From assembly GCF_001949145.1 (NCBI RefSeq), contig NW_019091794.1, positions 6,434 to 46,442 of the forward strand: 40,009 nucleotides of DNA, in the 5' to 3' direction. Position 1 is the stretch's first letter. Each line of letters begins with the position of its first letter. Source of the stretch: Acanthaster planci. Taxonomy: Eukaryota; Echinodermata; Asteroidea; Valvatida; Acanthasteridae. Below the pieces are notes generated by a model that saw nothing but the letters and a program-made list of their open reading frames with translations, was not told the DNA's origin and did no database searches. Below are positions 32,701-38,015 of the stretch, piece after piece. Position numbers and translations under genes: made by a program.

Positions 32701-33797
32701 CATCCTGAGCCTGACTTTTTTTTCCCTGCAAACTCCCATACAGTTGAGTTAACAATAAGAACTTAATGTAGGTATTATTATTTTGTTATCATTTTGGATG
32801 CCAGGGTAAGAGGGGGCGTTTACCCCAAACCCTTCTGAATTCGTGCTTACAACTTGTTTACTGTCGCCTTAACACGTTAATTTAATATAAGGGAATTACA
32901 TCTTACTTCGTGTTTAAATGCAAGAACATCAGTAACACAGTGGTTTTTTTTTTACCCGTGTCAACGTGTCCACAACAAGTGGACATCAGAAAATTACAGG
33001 CCTTAACACCCCTTGGGAAAAAAAATCTGTGGATCTCCCTCCAGGGTGATTGACGTTAGTCCTAATGAGACTAACTCATACTCTAGATTAAACACAGCAT
33101 TTGATGGAGATATAAAATCCTGATTATTGTTTAACTATAACTTTTAACCATTGCTATGGTATTCTTCGCTGCAAACAAAGATTTGTGATTTTAACCAATA
33201 AAAGTCCAACTCTACGTCTAAAAGGACCACTTTAAATTAGTTAGAGAGGCCATTGACTCATTTAATTTAGACAGGCCAATGACTAACATATATTCGTCAA
33301 AGATAAGTTAAAAATTAGTCCAAAGTCAGTCACTGTTGATTAAATATTAGTCATGTCTTGATTTAATAAGTCATAAAGACCCGACTGACATATATAAGTC
33401 GTTTTGAGCACAAAATGACAAAGTTTTGATTACAGTGTACACAGTCACTATCCGGTTACACTCTATTTATTGGCCACCTCCCCTCTCTCCACCAATGCAG
33501 CTGATGAGTCCTGAATAAGATGCTATTGCACTCCTGATAGTTCAATGGAAATGAATAAATTTCCGAATTATACCCTAACAACCCCTTCACACCAAAGAAT
33601 CAACATTGTAAAATTTAACGCTGATATCCCAAGCCCAACCTTATCCAACAACGTCCATTGGAACTCCGCTTAGGCCTACTTACCAACGTGTGCGCTACTC
33701 CCTATTCTATTAACCAGCGTAATTTTCCTTATGCAGTAGATAGCACCGAGGTCCACTTTCCACCAAGGGTTTACACGGTGAGACGGATCGGTCCATC
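5729..33797 (-). CDS. Receptor-type protein tyrosine phosphatase with FTP lectin, Tie-like Ig/EGF and FN3 ectodomain (whole gene model, 5' partial)
   Basis: A single-pass cell-surface receptor that would dephosphorylate phosphotyrosine in the cytoplasm. I see 27 coding exons on the minus strand: 33797-33684, 32253-31990, 30864-30730, 30388-30299, 29778-29542, 28975-28868, 26801-26712, 26218-25991, 25853-25530, 25379-25116, 24172-24038, 22564-22409, 21924-21829, 19170-19129, 18873-18616, 17335-17042, 15982-15892, 15733-15653, 14934-14434, 13203-13126, 10382-10306, 10050-10014, 9882-9785, 9513-9394, 9193-9042, 6907-6772 and 5794-5729. Nearly all ectodomain introns are phase 1, typical of shuffled extracellular modules. 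Domain order: FTP x3, Ig (Tie2 type), Ig, EGF x3, FN3 x2, membrane helix, one phosphatase domain and no second one. Odd points: a TGA in exon 12, a frame conflict at exons 17/18, and a missing first exon of FTP 1. The linkage of exons is inferred from phase and order; no transcript was seen. Confidence 0.85.
6772..6907 (-). CDS. Exon 26: phosphatase domain, P-loop exon
   Basis: Joins exon 25 to give the active-site loop [10 protein letters not shown] (usual form HCSAGVGRTG), with catalytic Cys and Arg intact. It continues [20 protein letters not shown] and [13 protein letters not shown]. Phase 2 to 0, donor GTAAGG. An intron of about 2.1 kb holding a large foldback element separates it from exon 25. 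Confidence 0.95.
7480..8790. mobile_element. Foldback element 1 (long inverted repeat)
   Basis: About 7480-7980 reads as the imperfect reverse complement of about 8280-8790: CTGTTCAAAAAGCAAAAA, TTTCTCACAACCAGAA, GTTTGTCAAGATGCA and TTCAAGTCTACAG all recur inverted. The arms are about 500 bases with a loop of about 300. The similar short frames on opposite strands are by-products of this symmetry. It sits in the intron between exons 25 and 26. Confidence 0.85.
9042..9193 (-). CDS. Exon 25: phosphatase domain, WPD-loop exon
   Basis: Encodes [20 protein letters not shown], then [20 protein letters not shown] and NNGGTIVHC. The general-acid aspartate of WPD is present, although WPDxGVP reads WPDLQPP. 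The acceptor ATGTAG was chosen by phase; a later TTTCAG would start on a stop. The exon ends inside the serine codon after the catalytic Cys. Phase 0 to 2. Confidence 0.95.
9394..9513 (-). CDS. Exon 24: phosphatase domain, KCxxYWP exon
   Basis: Encodes [20 protein letters not shown] then [20 protein letters not shown]. It carries KCxxYWPD and the VRDF strand. Phase 0/0, acceptor TCTAG, donor GTAAAA. Confidence 0.95.
9785..9882 (-). CDS. Exon 23: phosphatase domain, DFWRMVW exon
   Basis: Encodes [20 protein letters not shown] then [13 protein letters not shown], the hallmark core segment (TVxDFWRMVW, I-MLTNL-E) of the domain. Phase 1 to 0, donor GTAGGC. Confidence 0.95.
10014..10050 (-). CDS. 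Exon 22: 37-base phosphatase micro-exon
   Basis: Encodes [12 protein letters not shown] plus the first base of Gly, the YIATQGP motif. Short exons are common at this place in receptor phosphatase genes. Acceptor TTCCAG, donor GTAACT, phase 0 to 1. Confidence 0.9.
10306..10382 (-). CDS. Exon 21: phosphatase domain, DHSRV...DYINA exon
   Basis: Encodes [20 protein letters not shown] then NACYID. It carries the conserved DHSRV and DYINA motifs of the tyrosine phosphatase fold. Phase 1 to 0. Donor GTAAGT. Confidence 0.95.
11990..13010. mobile_element. Foldback/TIR element 2
   Basis: About 12000-12241 is the imperfect inverse of about 12765-12998. Shared blocks include TTTTGACCTTAG, TCTTCAGATTTTGATA, GCAAATGTGGTATCAAAATA and CCCTCTCAT. 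The inner 500 bases hold a 65-codon minus-strand frame (12277-12474) with no recognised motif. It lies in the intron between exons 20 and 21. Confidence 0.85.
13126..13203 (-). CDS. Exon 20: phosphatase domain, pTyr-loop exon
   Basis: Encodes [20 protein letters not shown] then AEIIA and the first base of a Tyr. It matches the PENKxKNRYxNIIAY stretch of receptor phosphatases, but KNRY is KNFS here. A strong pyrimidine tract precedes CCCAG; donor GTAAGT. Phase 1/1. Confidence 0.85.
13608..14245 (+). repeat. Interspersed repeats A+B, contiguous copy 2
   Basis: Fills much of the intron between exons 19 and 20. Homologous in the same orientation to 50-335 and 1490-1725. No coding capacity seen; probably an old transposable element fragment. 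Confidence 0.6.
14434..14934 (-). CDS. Exon 19: cytoplasmic juxtamembrane region and start of the phosphatase domain
   Basis: Encodes about 167 residues. First come three tandem 14-residue repeats ([42 protein letters not shown]) at about 14765-14895, then VDYVNTAGF, a proline/basic stretch ([14 protein letters not shown]), then [17 protein letters not shown] and GFPADFK, the usual lead-in to a receptor phosphatase domain. The strong donor GTAAGT at 14437 would put exon 20 out of frame. The inner GT four bases on (exon end 14434) keeps it in frame and reads DFKVNGRPCPA. The acceptor at 14934 has a weak pyrimidine tract. Confidence 0.75.
15103..15250 (+). repeat. tRNA-derived SINE-like copy 1
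   Basis: Contains TAGCTCAGTTGGTAGAG (A-box like) and GGTTCAAGTCC (B-box like), the internal pol III promoter of a tRNA. The acceptor arms do not pair, so this is not a working tRNA. It is preceded by TGGCTTCTGGCTGGCGCC, a block shared with copy 2. Confidence 0.7.
15409..15565 (+). repeat. tRNA-derived SINE-like copy 2
   Basis: The same layout as the copy 306 bases upstream: TGGCTTCTGGCTAGCGCC, AAGAGCCACCAACATAGGG, AGCTCAGTTGG, GGTTCAAATCC, then a CTTTGTTTATCTTTA tail. The body around the anticodon region is longer than in copy 1. Both sit in the intron between exons 18 and 19. Confidence 0.7.
15653..15733 (-). CDS. Exon 18: juxtamembrane exon with unresolved frame
   Basis: An 81-base segment between TTTCAG and GTACTT. 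Continuing from exon 17 it reads [12 protein letters not shown] and then TGA: a good stop-transfer sequence followed by a stop. Read one base off, it gives [20 protein letters not shown] and joins exon 19 in frame (AEPELPTIQ). Either one base is wrong, a small exon is missed, or a later acceptor (…CTTCAAG, giving [11 protein letters not shown]) is used. The acceptor is another tandem site (CAGAAG). Confidence 0.5.
15892..15982 (-). CDS. Exon 17: transmembrane helix
   Basis: Encodes [20 protein letters not shown] followed by [10 protein letters not shown], a single hydrophobic helix of about 25 residues. The acceptor TTCCAG is in phase 1 and the donor GTAAGC leaves phase 2. The other two frames contain stops, so the frame is certain. 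The basic stop-transfer stretch expected after the helix is in the next exon, but in a conflicting frame. Confidence 0.9.
17042..17335 (-). CDS. Exon 16: fibronectin III domain 2
   Basis: A clear FN3 domain. It opens with [20 protein letters not shown], then [19 protein letters not shown], then [20 protein letters not shown]. The core W, the TxY in the loop and the Y-x-F-x-V strand are all present. Phase 1/1, donor GTTTGT. It lies directly before the membrane exon. Confidence 0.9.
17754..17882. mobile_element. Small MITE-like hairpin
   Basis: About 129 bases whose ends are inverted: CATACTTCAGGCGAAAGC at the left matches the inverse of GCTTTCGCACGAAGTATG at the right. No coding capacity. It lies in the intron between exons 15 and 16 and carries one TGACGTCA. 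Confidence 0.75.
18616..18873 (-). CDS. Exon 15: fibronectin III-like domain 1
   Basis: Encodes about 86 residues: [20 protein letters not shown] at the start, a middle with DYELRHQC, and an end with [17 protein letters not shown]. The spacing fits a diverged FN3 domain (the Y-x-V-x-V strand is clear; the first-strand tryptophan is not). Phase 1/1, donor GTAGGT. Confidence 0.75.
19129..19170 (-). CDS. Exon 14: 42-base micro-exon completing EGF module 3
   Basis: Encodes [14 protein letters not shown], which completes the module begun in exon 13 and is in phase with both neighbours. It is only 42 bases long. Its donor GTAAGA lies inside a pair of TAAGATATCTTA palindromes (19091-19127). Confidence 0.8.
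19600..20510 (+). mobile_element. Possible LTR-like or other retroelement fragment
   Basis: A less A+T-rich block than its surroundings. It starts near TGCATAATAATATGG and ends near CCATAATATTGCA (imperfectly inverted ends), with a TATA-like CTCTATATAGA at about 19765. It contains a run of degenerate units of about 40 bases around GTGCATTGCTGA (20000-20160). No target duplication or protein was found, so the class is a guess. Confidence 0.3.
20690..20900 (+). repeat. Interspersed repeat C, copy 1
   Basis: Shares ordered blocks with the inverse of 27640-27870: GCCTGCAGTTG-GGACC, TTTTGTACACA-TTGTCAATCGG, GGGGACCTTATT-TCCTCTATTGTT and a CAATTGAATG end. Non-coding in appearance. Confidence 0.75.
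21829..21924 (-). CDS. Exon 13: EGF module 3, first part
   Basis: Encodes [20 protein letters not shown] and [12 protein letters not shown], a FGxxC...CxCxxGGxC EGF module of the Tie/MEGF type. Phase 1/1, acceptor ATCAG, donor GTAAGT. Confidence 0.9.
22409..22564 (-). CDS. Exon 12: EGF module 2 (Tie-like) carrying an in-frame TGA
   Basis: The 3' part reads [20 protein letters not shown], almost the same as my recollection of the second EGF of human Tie2 ([20 protein letters not shown]). The 5' part, read from a TTTAG acceptor in phase 1, gives [10 protein letters not shown], a TGA stop at 22524-22526, then CSNSTDP. It aligns without gaps to Tie2 HTFGRTCKERCS, but two cysteines are lost and an arginine has become the stop. 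The exon is symmetric (phase 1/1, 156 bases), so skipping it would keep the frame. An internal AATAG acceptor at 22512 avoids the stop but is in the wrong phase. Confidence 0.7.
23240..23400 (+). repeat. Probable tRNA-derived SINE copy 3 (other family)
   Basis: Has a B-box-like GGATTCAAATCCCACC preceded by a tRNA-like head, followed by an A+T-rich tail. The A box is poor. It lies in the intron between exons 11 and 12. Confidence 0.45.
24038..24172 (-). CDS. Exon 11: EGF module 1 (Tie-like)
   Basis: Encodes [20 protein letters not shown], then [20 protein letters not shown] and DNCEQ. Eight cysteines lie in the laminin/Tie-type EGF pattern, and the layout matches the first EGF of Tie2 (...[23 protein letters not shown]..., recalled in part). 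Phase 1/1, donor GTATAC. Confidence 0.9.
25116..25379 (-). CDS. Exon 10: second Ig domain
   Basis: Encodes an Ig domain of about 88 residues. The core tryptophan is visible in [10 protein letters not shown] and the second cysteine in [11 protein letters not shown]. The position that normally carries the first cysteine reads VKLEMHN, so the usual disulfide is missing. Phase 1/1, donor GTAGGT. Confidence 0.85.
25530..25853 (-). CDS. Exon 9: Tie2-type first Ig domain
   Basis: Encodes about 108 residues, beginning [20 protein letters not shown], with [11 protein letters not shown] in the middle and [19 protein letters not shown] near the end. The G-x-F/Y...R-x-x-x-x-IRI ending resembles the N-terminal Ig domain of Tie2 (human: GAYFCEGRVRGEAIRIR, recalled from memory). 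The assignment fits the Tie-like EGF modules that follow. Phase 1/1, donor GTAAGA. Confidence 0.75.
25991..26218 (-). CDS. Exon 8: FTP domain 3, C-terminal part
   Basis: Encodes [20 protein letters not shown], then [24 protein letters not shown] and [12 protein letters not shown]. The acceptor (AATGCAG) was placed by phase and by matching FTP 1 and FTP 2. An AG further upstream would put the exon in phase 0 and break the match. Confidence 0.85.
26540..26668. mobile_element. Small hairpin with a repeated arm
   Basis: CTCTTTCACGGCAGTGTGTT at the left is inverted at 26615-26643, and the right arm is then duplicated (CACCGCCGTGAAAGAGAAA). Located just 45 bases downstream of exon 7's donor on the minus strand. 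Confidence 0.7.
26712..26801 (-). CDS. Exon 7: FTP domain 3, WW-VDL exon
   Basis: Encodes [19 protein letters not shown] and VRNTGSPS. It is 90 bases, phase 1/1 and equal in length to exon 4. I chose donor GTGAGA at 26711 over a later GTGTAT (exon end at 26701) because exon 4 ends at the same place and the frame into exon 8 then reads [12 protein letters not shown]. Confidence 0.85.
27010..28690. other. Intron between exons 6 and 7: C+G-rich block and possible transposon ends
   Basis: Contains a C+G-rich, CpG-rich block (about 27120-27260) inside otherwise A+T-rich DNA, repeat C copy 2, and ACACTGTAAA near 27019 with its inverse near 28687, which could be the ends of one DNA transposon. No exon of the receptor gene is visible here. 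Confidence 0.35.
27640..27870 (-). repeat. Interspersed repeat C, copy 2 (inverted)
   Basis: Opposite orientation to 20690-20900. It also carries an extra tandem GTCAATCGGGGACC unit and ends in a small hairpin, ATGCCCCTTCGACGGGGCAT (27648-27667 region). It lies in the intron between exons 6 and 7. Confidence 0.75.
28868..28975 (-). CDS. Exon 6: FTP domain 3, first part
   Basis: Encodes [15 protein letters not shown] then [18 protein letters not shown], parallel to exon 3. The acceptor is a GAGCAG tandem site (a NAGNAG), so a second start three bases earlier at 28978 would add one alanine. Donor GTGAGT. Phase 1/1. Confidence 0.8.
29542..29778 (-). CDS. Exon 5: FTP domain 2, C-terminal part
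   Basis: Encodes [15 protein letters not shown], then [27 protein letters not shown] and LILCEVKVW. It has the C-terminal cysteine set of FTP domains. Acceptor TTCAG, donor GTTAGT. Phase 1/1. Confidence 0.9.
30299..30388 (-). CDS. Exon 4: FTP domain 2, WW-VDL exon
   Basis: Encodes [19 protein letters not shown] and the following strand [12 protein letters not shown]. It is exactly 90 bases and phase 1/1, the same size and phase as the matching exon of FTP 3, which supports tandem duplication of a three-exon cassette. Confidence 0.9.
30730..30864 (-). CDS. Exon 3: FTP domain 2, first part
   Basis: Encodes [15 protein letters not shown] followed by [20 protein letters not shown], the classic start of an FTP domain (ALN..QSS..ASRA.DG.....CSxT). 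Phase 1 at both ends; donor GTAAGG. Confidence 0.9.
31990..32253 (-). CDS. Exon 2: FTP domain 1, C-terminal part plus linker
   Basis: Joins exon 1 in phase 1 to give [12 protein letters not shown], then [13 protein letters not shown], the late strands of an FTP domain. The cysteines present in the matching exons of FTP 2 and 3 (in NxMCG, before the YVSVDIP strand, and in LCEV) are replaced here by other residues, so this copy probably lacks those disulfides. The exon ends with an acidic linker ([11 protein letters not shown]). Donor GTAAGA. Confidence 0.85.
33684..33797 (-). CDS. Exon 1 in window: FTP (fucolectin-like) domain 1, middle part
   Basis: Translates to a segment with [13 protein letters not shown], the WW-x-VDL core of the FTP/F5-8-type lectin fold. 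The acceptor follows a pyrimidine tract and TTCTAACAG; the donor is GTAAGT. It starts and ends in phase 1 (114 bases). The exon that should encode the start of this domain (ALN...ASRAxDG in the other two copies) was not found up to the window edge. Confidence 0.85.
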
Positions 33798-34340
33798 CTG
33801 TTAGAACAATGAGTTATAATTTTATTCTCGGCTACTAAGTAACTGATGTAACTTTCCTAGAGTGGTAGGTGGGTTCACTCCCCATCACGGGTTTGTTACT
33901 TCCTGGTTATTTGTTATAAAGATATGCAACAAAAGCAGAATATGAGACCAAGGTAACCTGACCAAAAGTCCTGAAGCCTGATGATATCATGGTTTGTCTA
34001 CGTATGAACATTTCCATGAGGACTGGGTGGATTTGCGTCGCACTTCTCTGTCAAAGAGAAGCGAAAATGTAAACAAACCATGACGTCATTTTGGTAAAGG
34101 TTCTCCGCTACCCAAGACCATTCCTGTGTTAACTGTGTCCGTTTTTCGTTTATCTCCATCGGTTTTGCTGATTTTGACGACTTGTTAGCATTTTTTGTGC
34201 CCTCACGTAAAGAACCCGATCTTCAAGGTAAGGCTACTAACCCAGCGTTACGCGTGGACTGACCGATTTATTGCCAAGGTATCGTGCCTCCCCCCCCCGA
34301 AAAAAAAAAAATCTTTGAAACTTTGCCACAGCAAGCAACA

Positions 34341-34640
34341 ATGCTGATTAGATGTTTCGTTGCAGGATGCAGCAATACACCAAAGATCGGTGTACGCCTG
34401 TTCCCAGACCTAGCATTGTAGAAAATCTGGACAGCAAAAGTGCGCTTGACCAGGGCAAACTGGGACGAGCCGTCCTTGATGAGTGTCATCTAGGCTACAG
34501 TGACCATTTTACAGGCGATGACTACGAGAAAACGCTTCATGGAGAGTTTGTAATACCAAAAACACCCCAGCTGAAAAATACAGCAATTCCAAGCAAAGCT
34601 GTAAAACTCTTCCTCCGAAAAAAACAACTTCCAAATCACT
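34341..34640 (+). pseudogene. Broken THAP-type zinc finger fragment
   Basis: Starting at ATG 34341 one frame reads MLIRCFVAGCSNTPKIGVRL and FPDLAL, then a stop (34419-34421). A different frame then continues with GYSDHFTGDDYEK and EFVIPKTPQLKNTAIPS. Together these match the start (CxxxGC) and end (CSxHF...DYE...IPS) of a THAP DNA-binding domain, found in some host regulators and in P-element/THAP9-type transposases. The frame changes, the middle is missing and the third zinc Cys reads Tyr, so it is probably a dead copy. The second frame runs open to 34837 without further recognisable domains. Confidence 0.55.
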
Positions 34641-34869
34641 CTTGGAAACTTCAGAATCTGCCATTGCTGACTCAGGCCGAAACGAAGGAAGATGAATGTT
34701 ATACGTGTTGCATGGATAAATACATGGAGCGAGGCTGTTCTTTGCGCGACATCATGATATCACAACAGGGTATTCAGAGTAAGGGGAATTTTTTTAGGGT
34801 GGGTGCTGTATCAGAAATTCTTTATTTCAGTGGCTAATATTAACATTGATTTGACTCCCGCCATCAAGT

Positions 34870-35680
34870 CTTTTGGGGGGCTTTTTCGCAACTTTGCAAA
34901 AAAGACATTCTTTTTTTTTTTGCAAGTTGCAAAAAAAAGGATTATGTTTTGTCAAGGTTGTTTGGGGGCTTTTTTGCAATTTTGGGGAAAGGCATTTTTT
35001 GTATTTTTTTTAAAGATTTTTCCCAACTTTGCAAAAAGGGCATTCGTTTGGTTCATTTTTTGGCTTTTTTCATTTTTCGAAAAAAGGCATTCTTTTTGTT
35101 CTGTTCTTTTTTTTCGGGGGGGGGACTTTCTGCAAGTTGCAGAAAAGGCATTCTTTTTGTCAAGGTCCTTTTTTTTACTTTTGGCTCTTTTGCAATTGTG
35201 CAAAAAAGGCATTCTCATTGTGCTGTTTTTTGTTGGCTTTTTCGCAAGTTGCGGAAATGGAATTCCTTTTGTCAAGTTTTTTTTTAGTTTTTGGCTCTTT
35301 TGCGCTTTTGCGAAAAAGGTATTGTCTTTGTTCTTTTTTTCGCTTTTTCGCAATTTTGGGAAAATGGCATTCTTTTCTTCTGTTTTTTGGCTTTTTGCAA
35401 GATGCGAAAAAAGGCATTCTTTTTGTTCTGTCTTTTTTGTTTTTTCGCAAGTTGCGAAAAAGGCATTTCTTTTGTGTTCTTTTTTCTTTTTTTTCCTTTT
35501 TTTGGCCTTTTCGCAAGTTGCGAAAAAGGCATTTCTTTTGTGTTCTTTTTTCTTTTTTTCCCTTTTTTTGGCCTTTTCGCAAGTTGCGAAAAAGGCATTT
35601 CTTTTGTGTTCTTTTTTCTTTTTTTCCCTTTTTTTGGCCTTTTCGCAAGTTGCGAAAAAGGCATTCTTTTTGCAATTTTT
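34870..35680. repeat. Array of short palindromes in a T-rich tract
   Basis: About 15 units of 40-65 bases, each with a hairpin core near TTTTTCGCAAGTTGCGAAAAAG followed by GCATTCTTTTTGT. The last three units are nearly identical (about 64 bases, starting near 35451, 35515 and 35578). The long open frames across it (rich in Phe, or Lys/Arg on the other strand) come from the composition and are not genes. Confidence 0.85.
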
Positions 35681-35689
35681 TTAGCTGTT

Positions 35690-35800
35690 TTGGCAACAGC
35701 CGGAACAGCTCTTGCTTTTCTGATTATTATTTTTTTTTTAAAGCTGTTTCGGCAACTTTGCCGAAACAGGTATTGCTTTTCTGATTGTTATTATTTTTTG
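35690..35800 (+). repeat. Diverged hairpin units beside the palindrome array
   Basis: Two units with other stems (CTGTTTTGGCAACAGCCGGAA and CTGTTTCGGCAACTTTGCCG) but the same AGGTATTGCTTTTCTGATT tail. A further relative lies at about 37575-37640 (CTCCGGCTTCACTGCCGAAG, then CAGGTATTGTCTTCG). Confidence 0.6.
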
Positions 35801-35929
35801 TTCTTTTCAACACAATTCCTTCCAGCAGTCGACTTTGGCAGTTTGCTAAATCTGATCGACTTCATACCTAGCAGACCTTTGGACAAGCATCCAAGAACGA
35901 TTCTAGAAGAAATGCACAGTGATAACTTA

Positions 35930-38015
35930 ATTAGTTTATTTATTATTGATATTTGAATAATTAATTTTTCCCCTAGACTTTGTACACAGATTATACACAG
36001 TGTTCGGACTGTCCTATATCAGGCTATGAGAGCGCTATCGCAGAACTACGGTTACACCTGCCTGGGGTTTCAATATGTTGAACCATAGATGGCGTTGCTG
36101 CACAACATAGGGTTTGTACACACATTGTCCAGCATAGTGCGTGAGCAGTCCTCAACTTCGACCGAGAATTACCCTCGGTAATTTCCCTTCCGTTGGATTG
36201 CAAATATACCCAAGAGTCCAAATACTGAATAATGTTTGAAGTTTTTTCCAGTTTAGACAAAAATCAGATTTCTTGCACGCGTGTTTCTAGCCCATTGACT
36301 TTGTATACGTTTTGGGCCACAATTGTTGTAACTTGGCAATGTTTGATCGTTCCCAAAGTGATAGCCAACAAAGACCCTGATGCAACATTTATTGCAAAGT
36401 GATGACGTCATGATGACATCATCATCTTATTTTATATTATTTTTTGAATATTTGTTTTTTCCCATCGGTTATGTACCCGTTTTTTTGAAAACTTAAATAT
36501 TCCTTTAAATGTATAAAAACCCATATAAAATCAACCGTGGCCTCGCGCAAACATTCTGTTTGCAGCAAGTGCCAGGATAAAATGTTGTCTTGATTTCGTC
36601 TCGTTTAGGTCAAATAACATGACCCTTCCTTCCGGTTGAAACCGGAAGTAGGCTTATTGTTTAAAAGTGGTAAAAGCCATTTAGTTTTTTTTTTCAACAA
36701 AATGAGTCTGTCGGTGTTAGTGCTGGGTTGAAACCTTGCTTATATCTTGGAGAGGAAGTGCTTTAGGCAAATATTGAGCTCATTTAGTGATGACGTCATC
36801 AGTAATTTCTTTTTTTTTCATAACGGACATTATCGACGTTATCGACATGTCAAATGTTATTACTTTTGCCTGGATTCTACTTTTTCGTTGATAAAAAAGG
36901 GGGCCTGGCACCTGATGATCTGCCTGGGGGGCGTATTAAGTCCTGAACCTCAAACAAGACGGGTGATGAAGTCAATGACAACACCATACCCTTAACATGC
37001 ACATTCAGCGTGTCGTCCTTTGTCAAAGAATGTCAGAGTAGTTTTGAAGTGTGTATCGTACAGTTCAACTTCTAGTTACAGTTATCAAAGTGAAATTCAT
37101 TTTTGCGCCAAAGTGTTCAAGATAGTAAAACAGATGTCATCTACAGTGGTCCTGCAATTTTTTTTCTTATATTTTGTACACAGAAAATGTGAAATGTGCA
37201 ATCAATTACTGTTATGTTAGATATTATCAAAGTTGTTTGGTCTTTAGAGTGACAATGCATACTCGACAACAGTCGGAACAGTCGTATATGTTATCTTAAG
37301 TATTATAATGTTCATGCTATTGTGAGAGGCCCCACAAAGTACAAAGCAAACTCTCAACTGTGAGAATAATATCACGTGACAAGTCATATTAGATCATCTT
37401 CTGAAGTGGACATCCAATTGCATTGATTGAAACTGATTATGAATTAAACTTTTTCGGGGTATATGTCACGTCCAAAATACTAAATTGTTCATTTTTACGC
37501 TCTCATATTTTGGTATTGAAACAGTCCTGACAGAGCTTTGTGTTTGCACTTGTTTACAAAAACTTCTATCTAGGTTTTTTTTTTTAGCTTCTCCGGCTTC
37601 ACTGCCGAAGCAGGTATTGTCTTCGTTAATATTTTTTTTCCCTTTTTTCGTCTTTTCCTTTATCAGACACTTTCTTTGTGACAAGGGACGTTGATAGTTT
37701 CCTTTATCTGATTGCTTTCAAACTTTGTAGACCTTTACATATTTATGTTAGGTAGGTCCTAGAGGAAATTAGGAATGATAATGCCATCACGTTATTTATT
37801 TTTGAATGTTGAATATTTAATTCTTCCCATATGTTTTGTACACGTTTTTCAACTGCCAGAGTGGCATGGCCAAAGACACTCCACAAAATGAAAAATGGTC
37901 TAAGCAAAGACTATACAGCAGAAATGGAAGAATCACCTTACTTTGACATCATGAAGTGATTTATTATTTAATTTTGAAAATTTAATTCCTTCCATTGACT
38001 TTATACACATTTTGA
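35930..38015 (+). repeat. Dispersed copies of an A+T-rich motif ending in ACTTTGTACACG
   Basis: The pattern TTTTGAATATTTAATTTTTC-CCCAT-GACTTTGTACACG recurs with drift near 35940-35995, 36275-36315 (end only), 36420-36485, 37795-37850 and 37960-38015. It is often preceded by TGATGAC-TCAT. Probably one repeat family broken or amplified in this 2-kb stretch. Confidence 0.5.

Noticed and set aside
34803-35784. Long open frames (up to 293 codons) over the T-rich palindrome array, on both strands
   Set aside because: Composition is almost only Phe/Leu/Cys/Lys repeats, in several overlapping frames, driven by the tandem repeat. No domain or start context.
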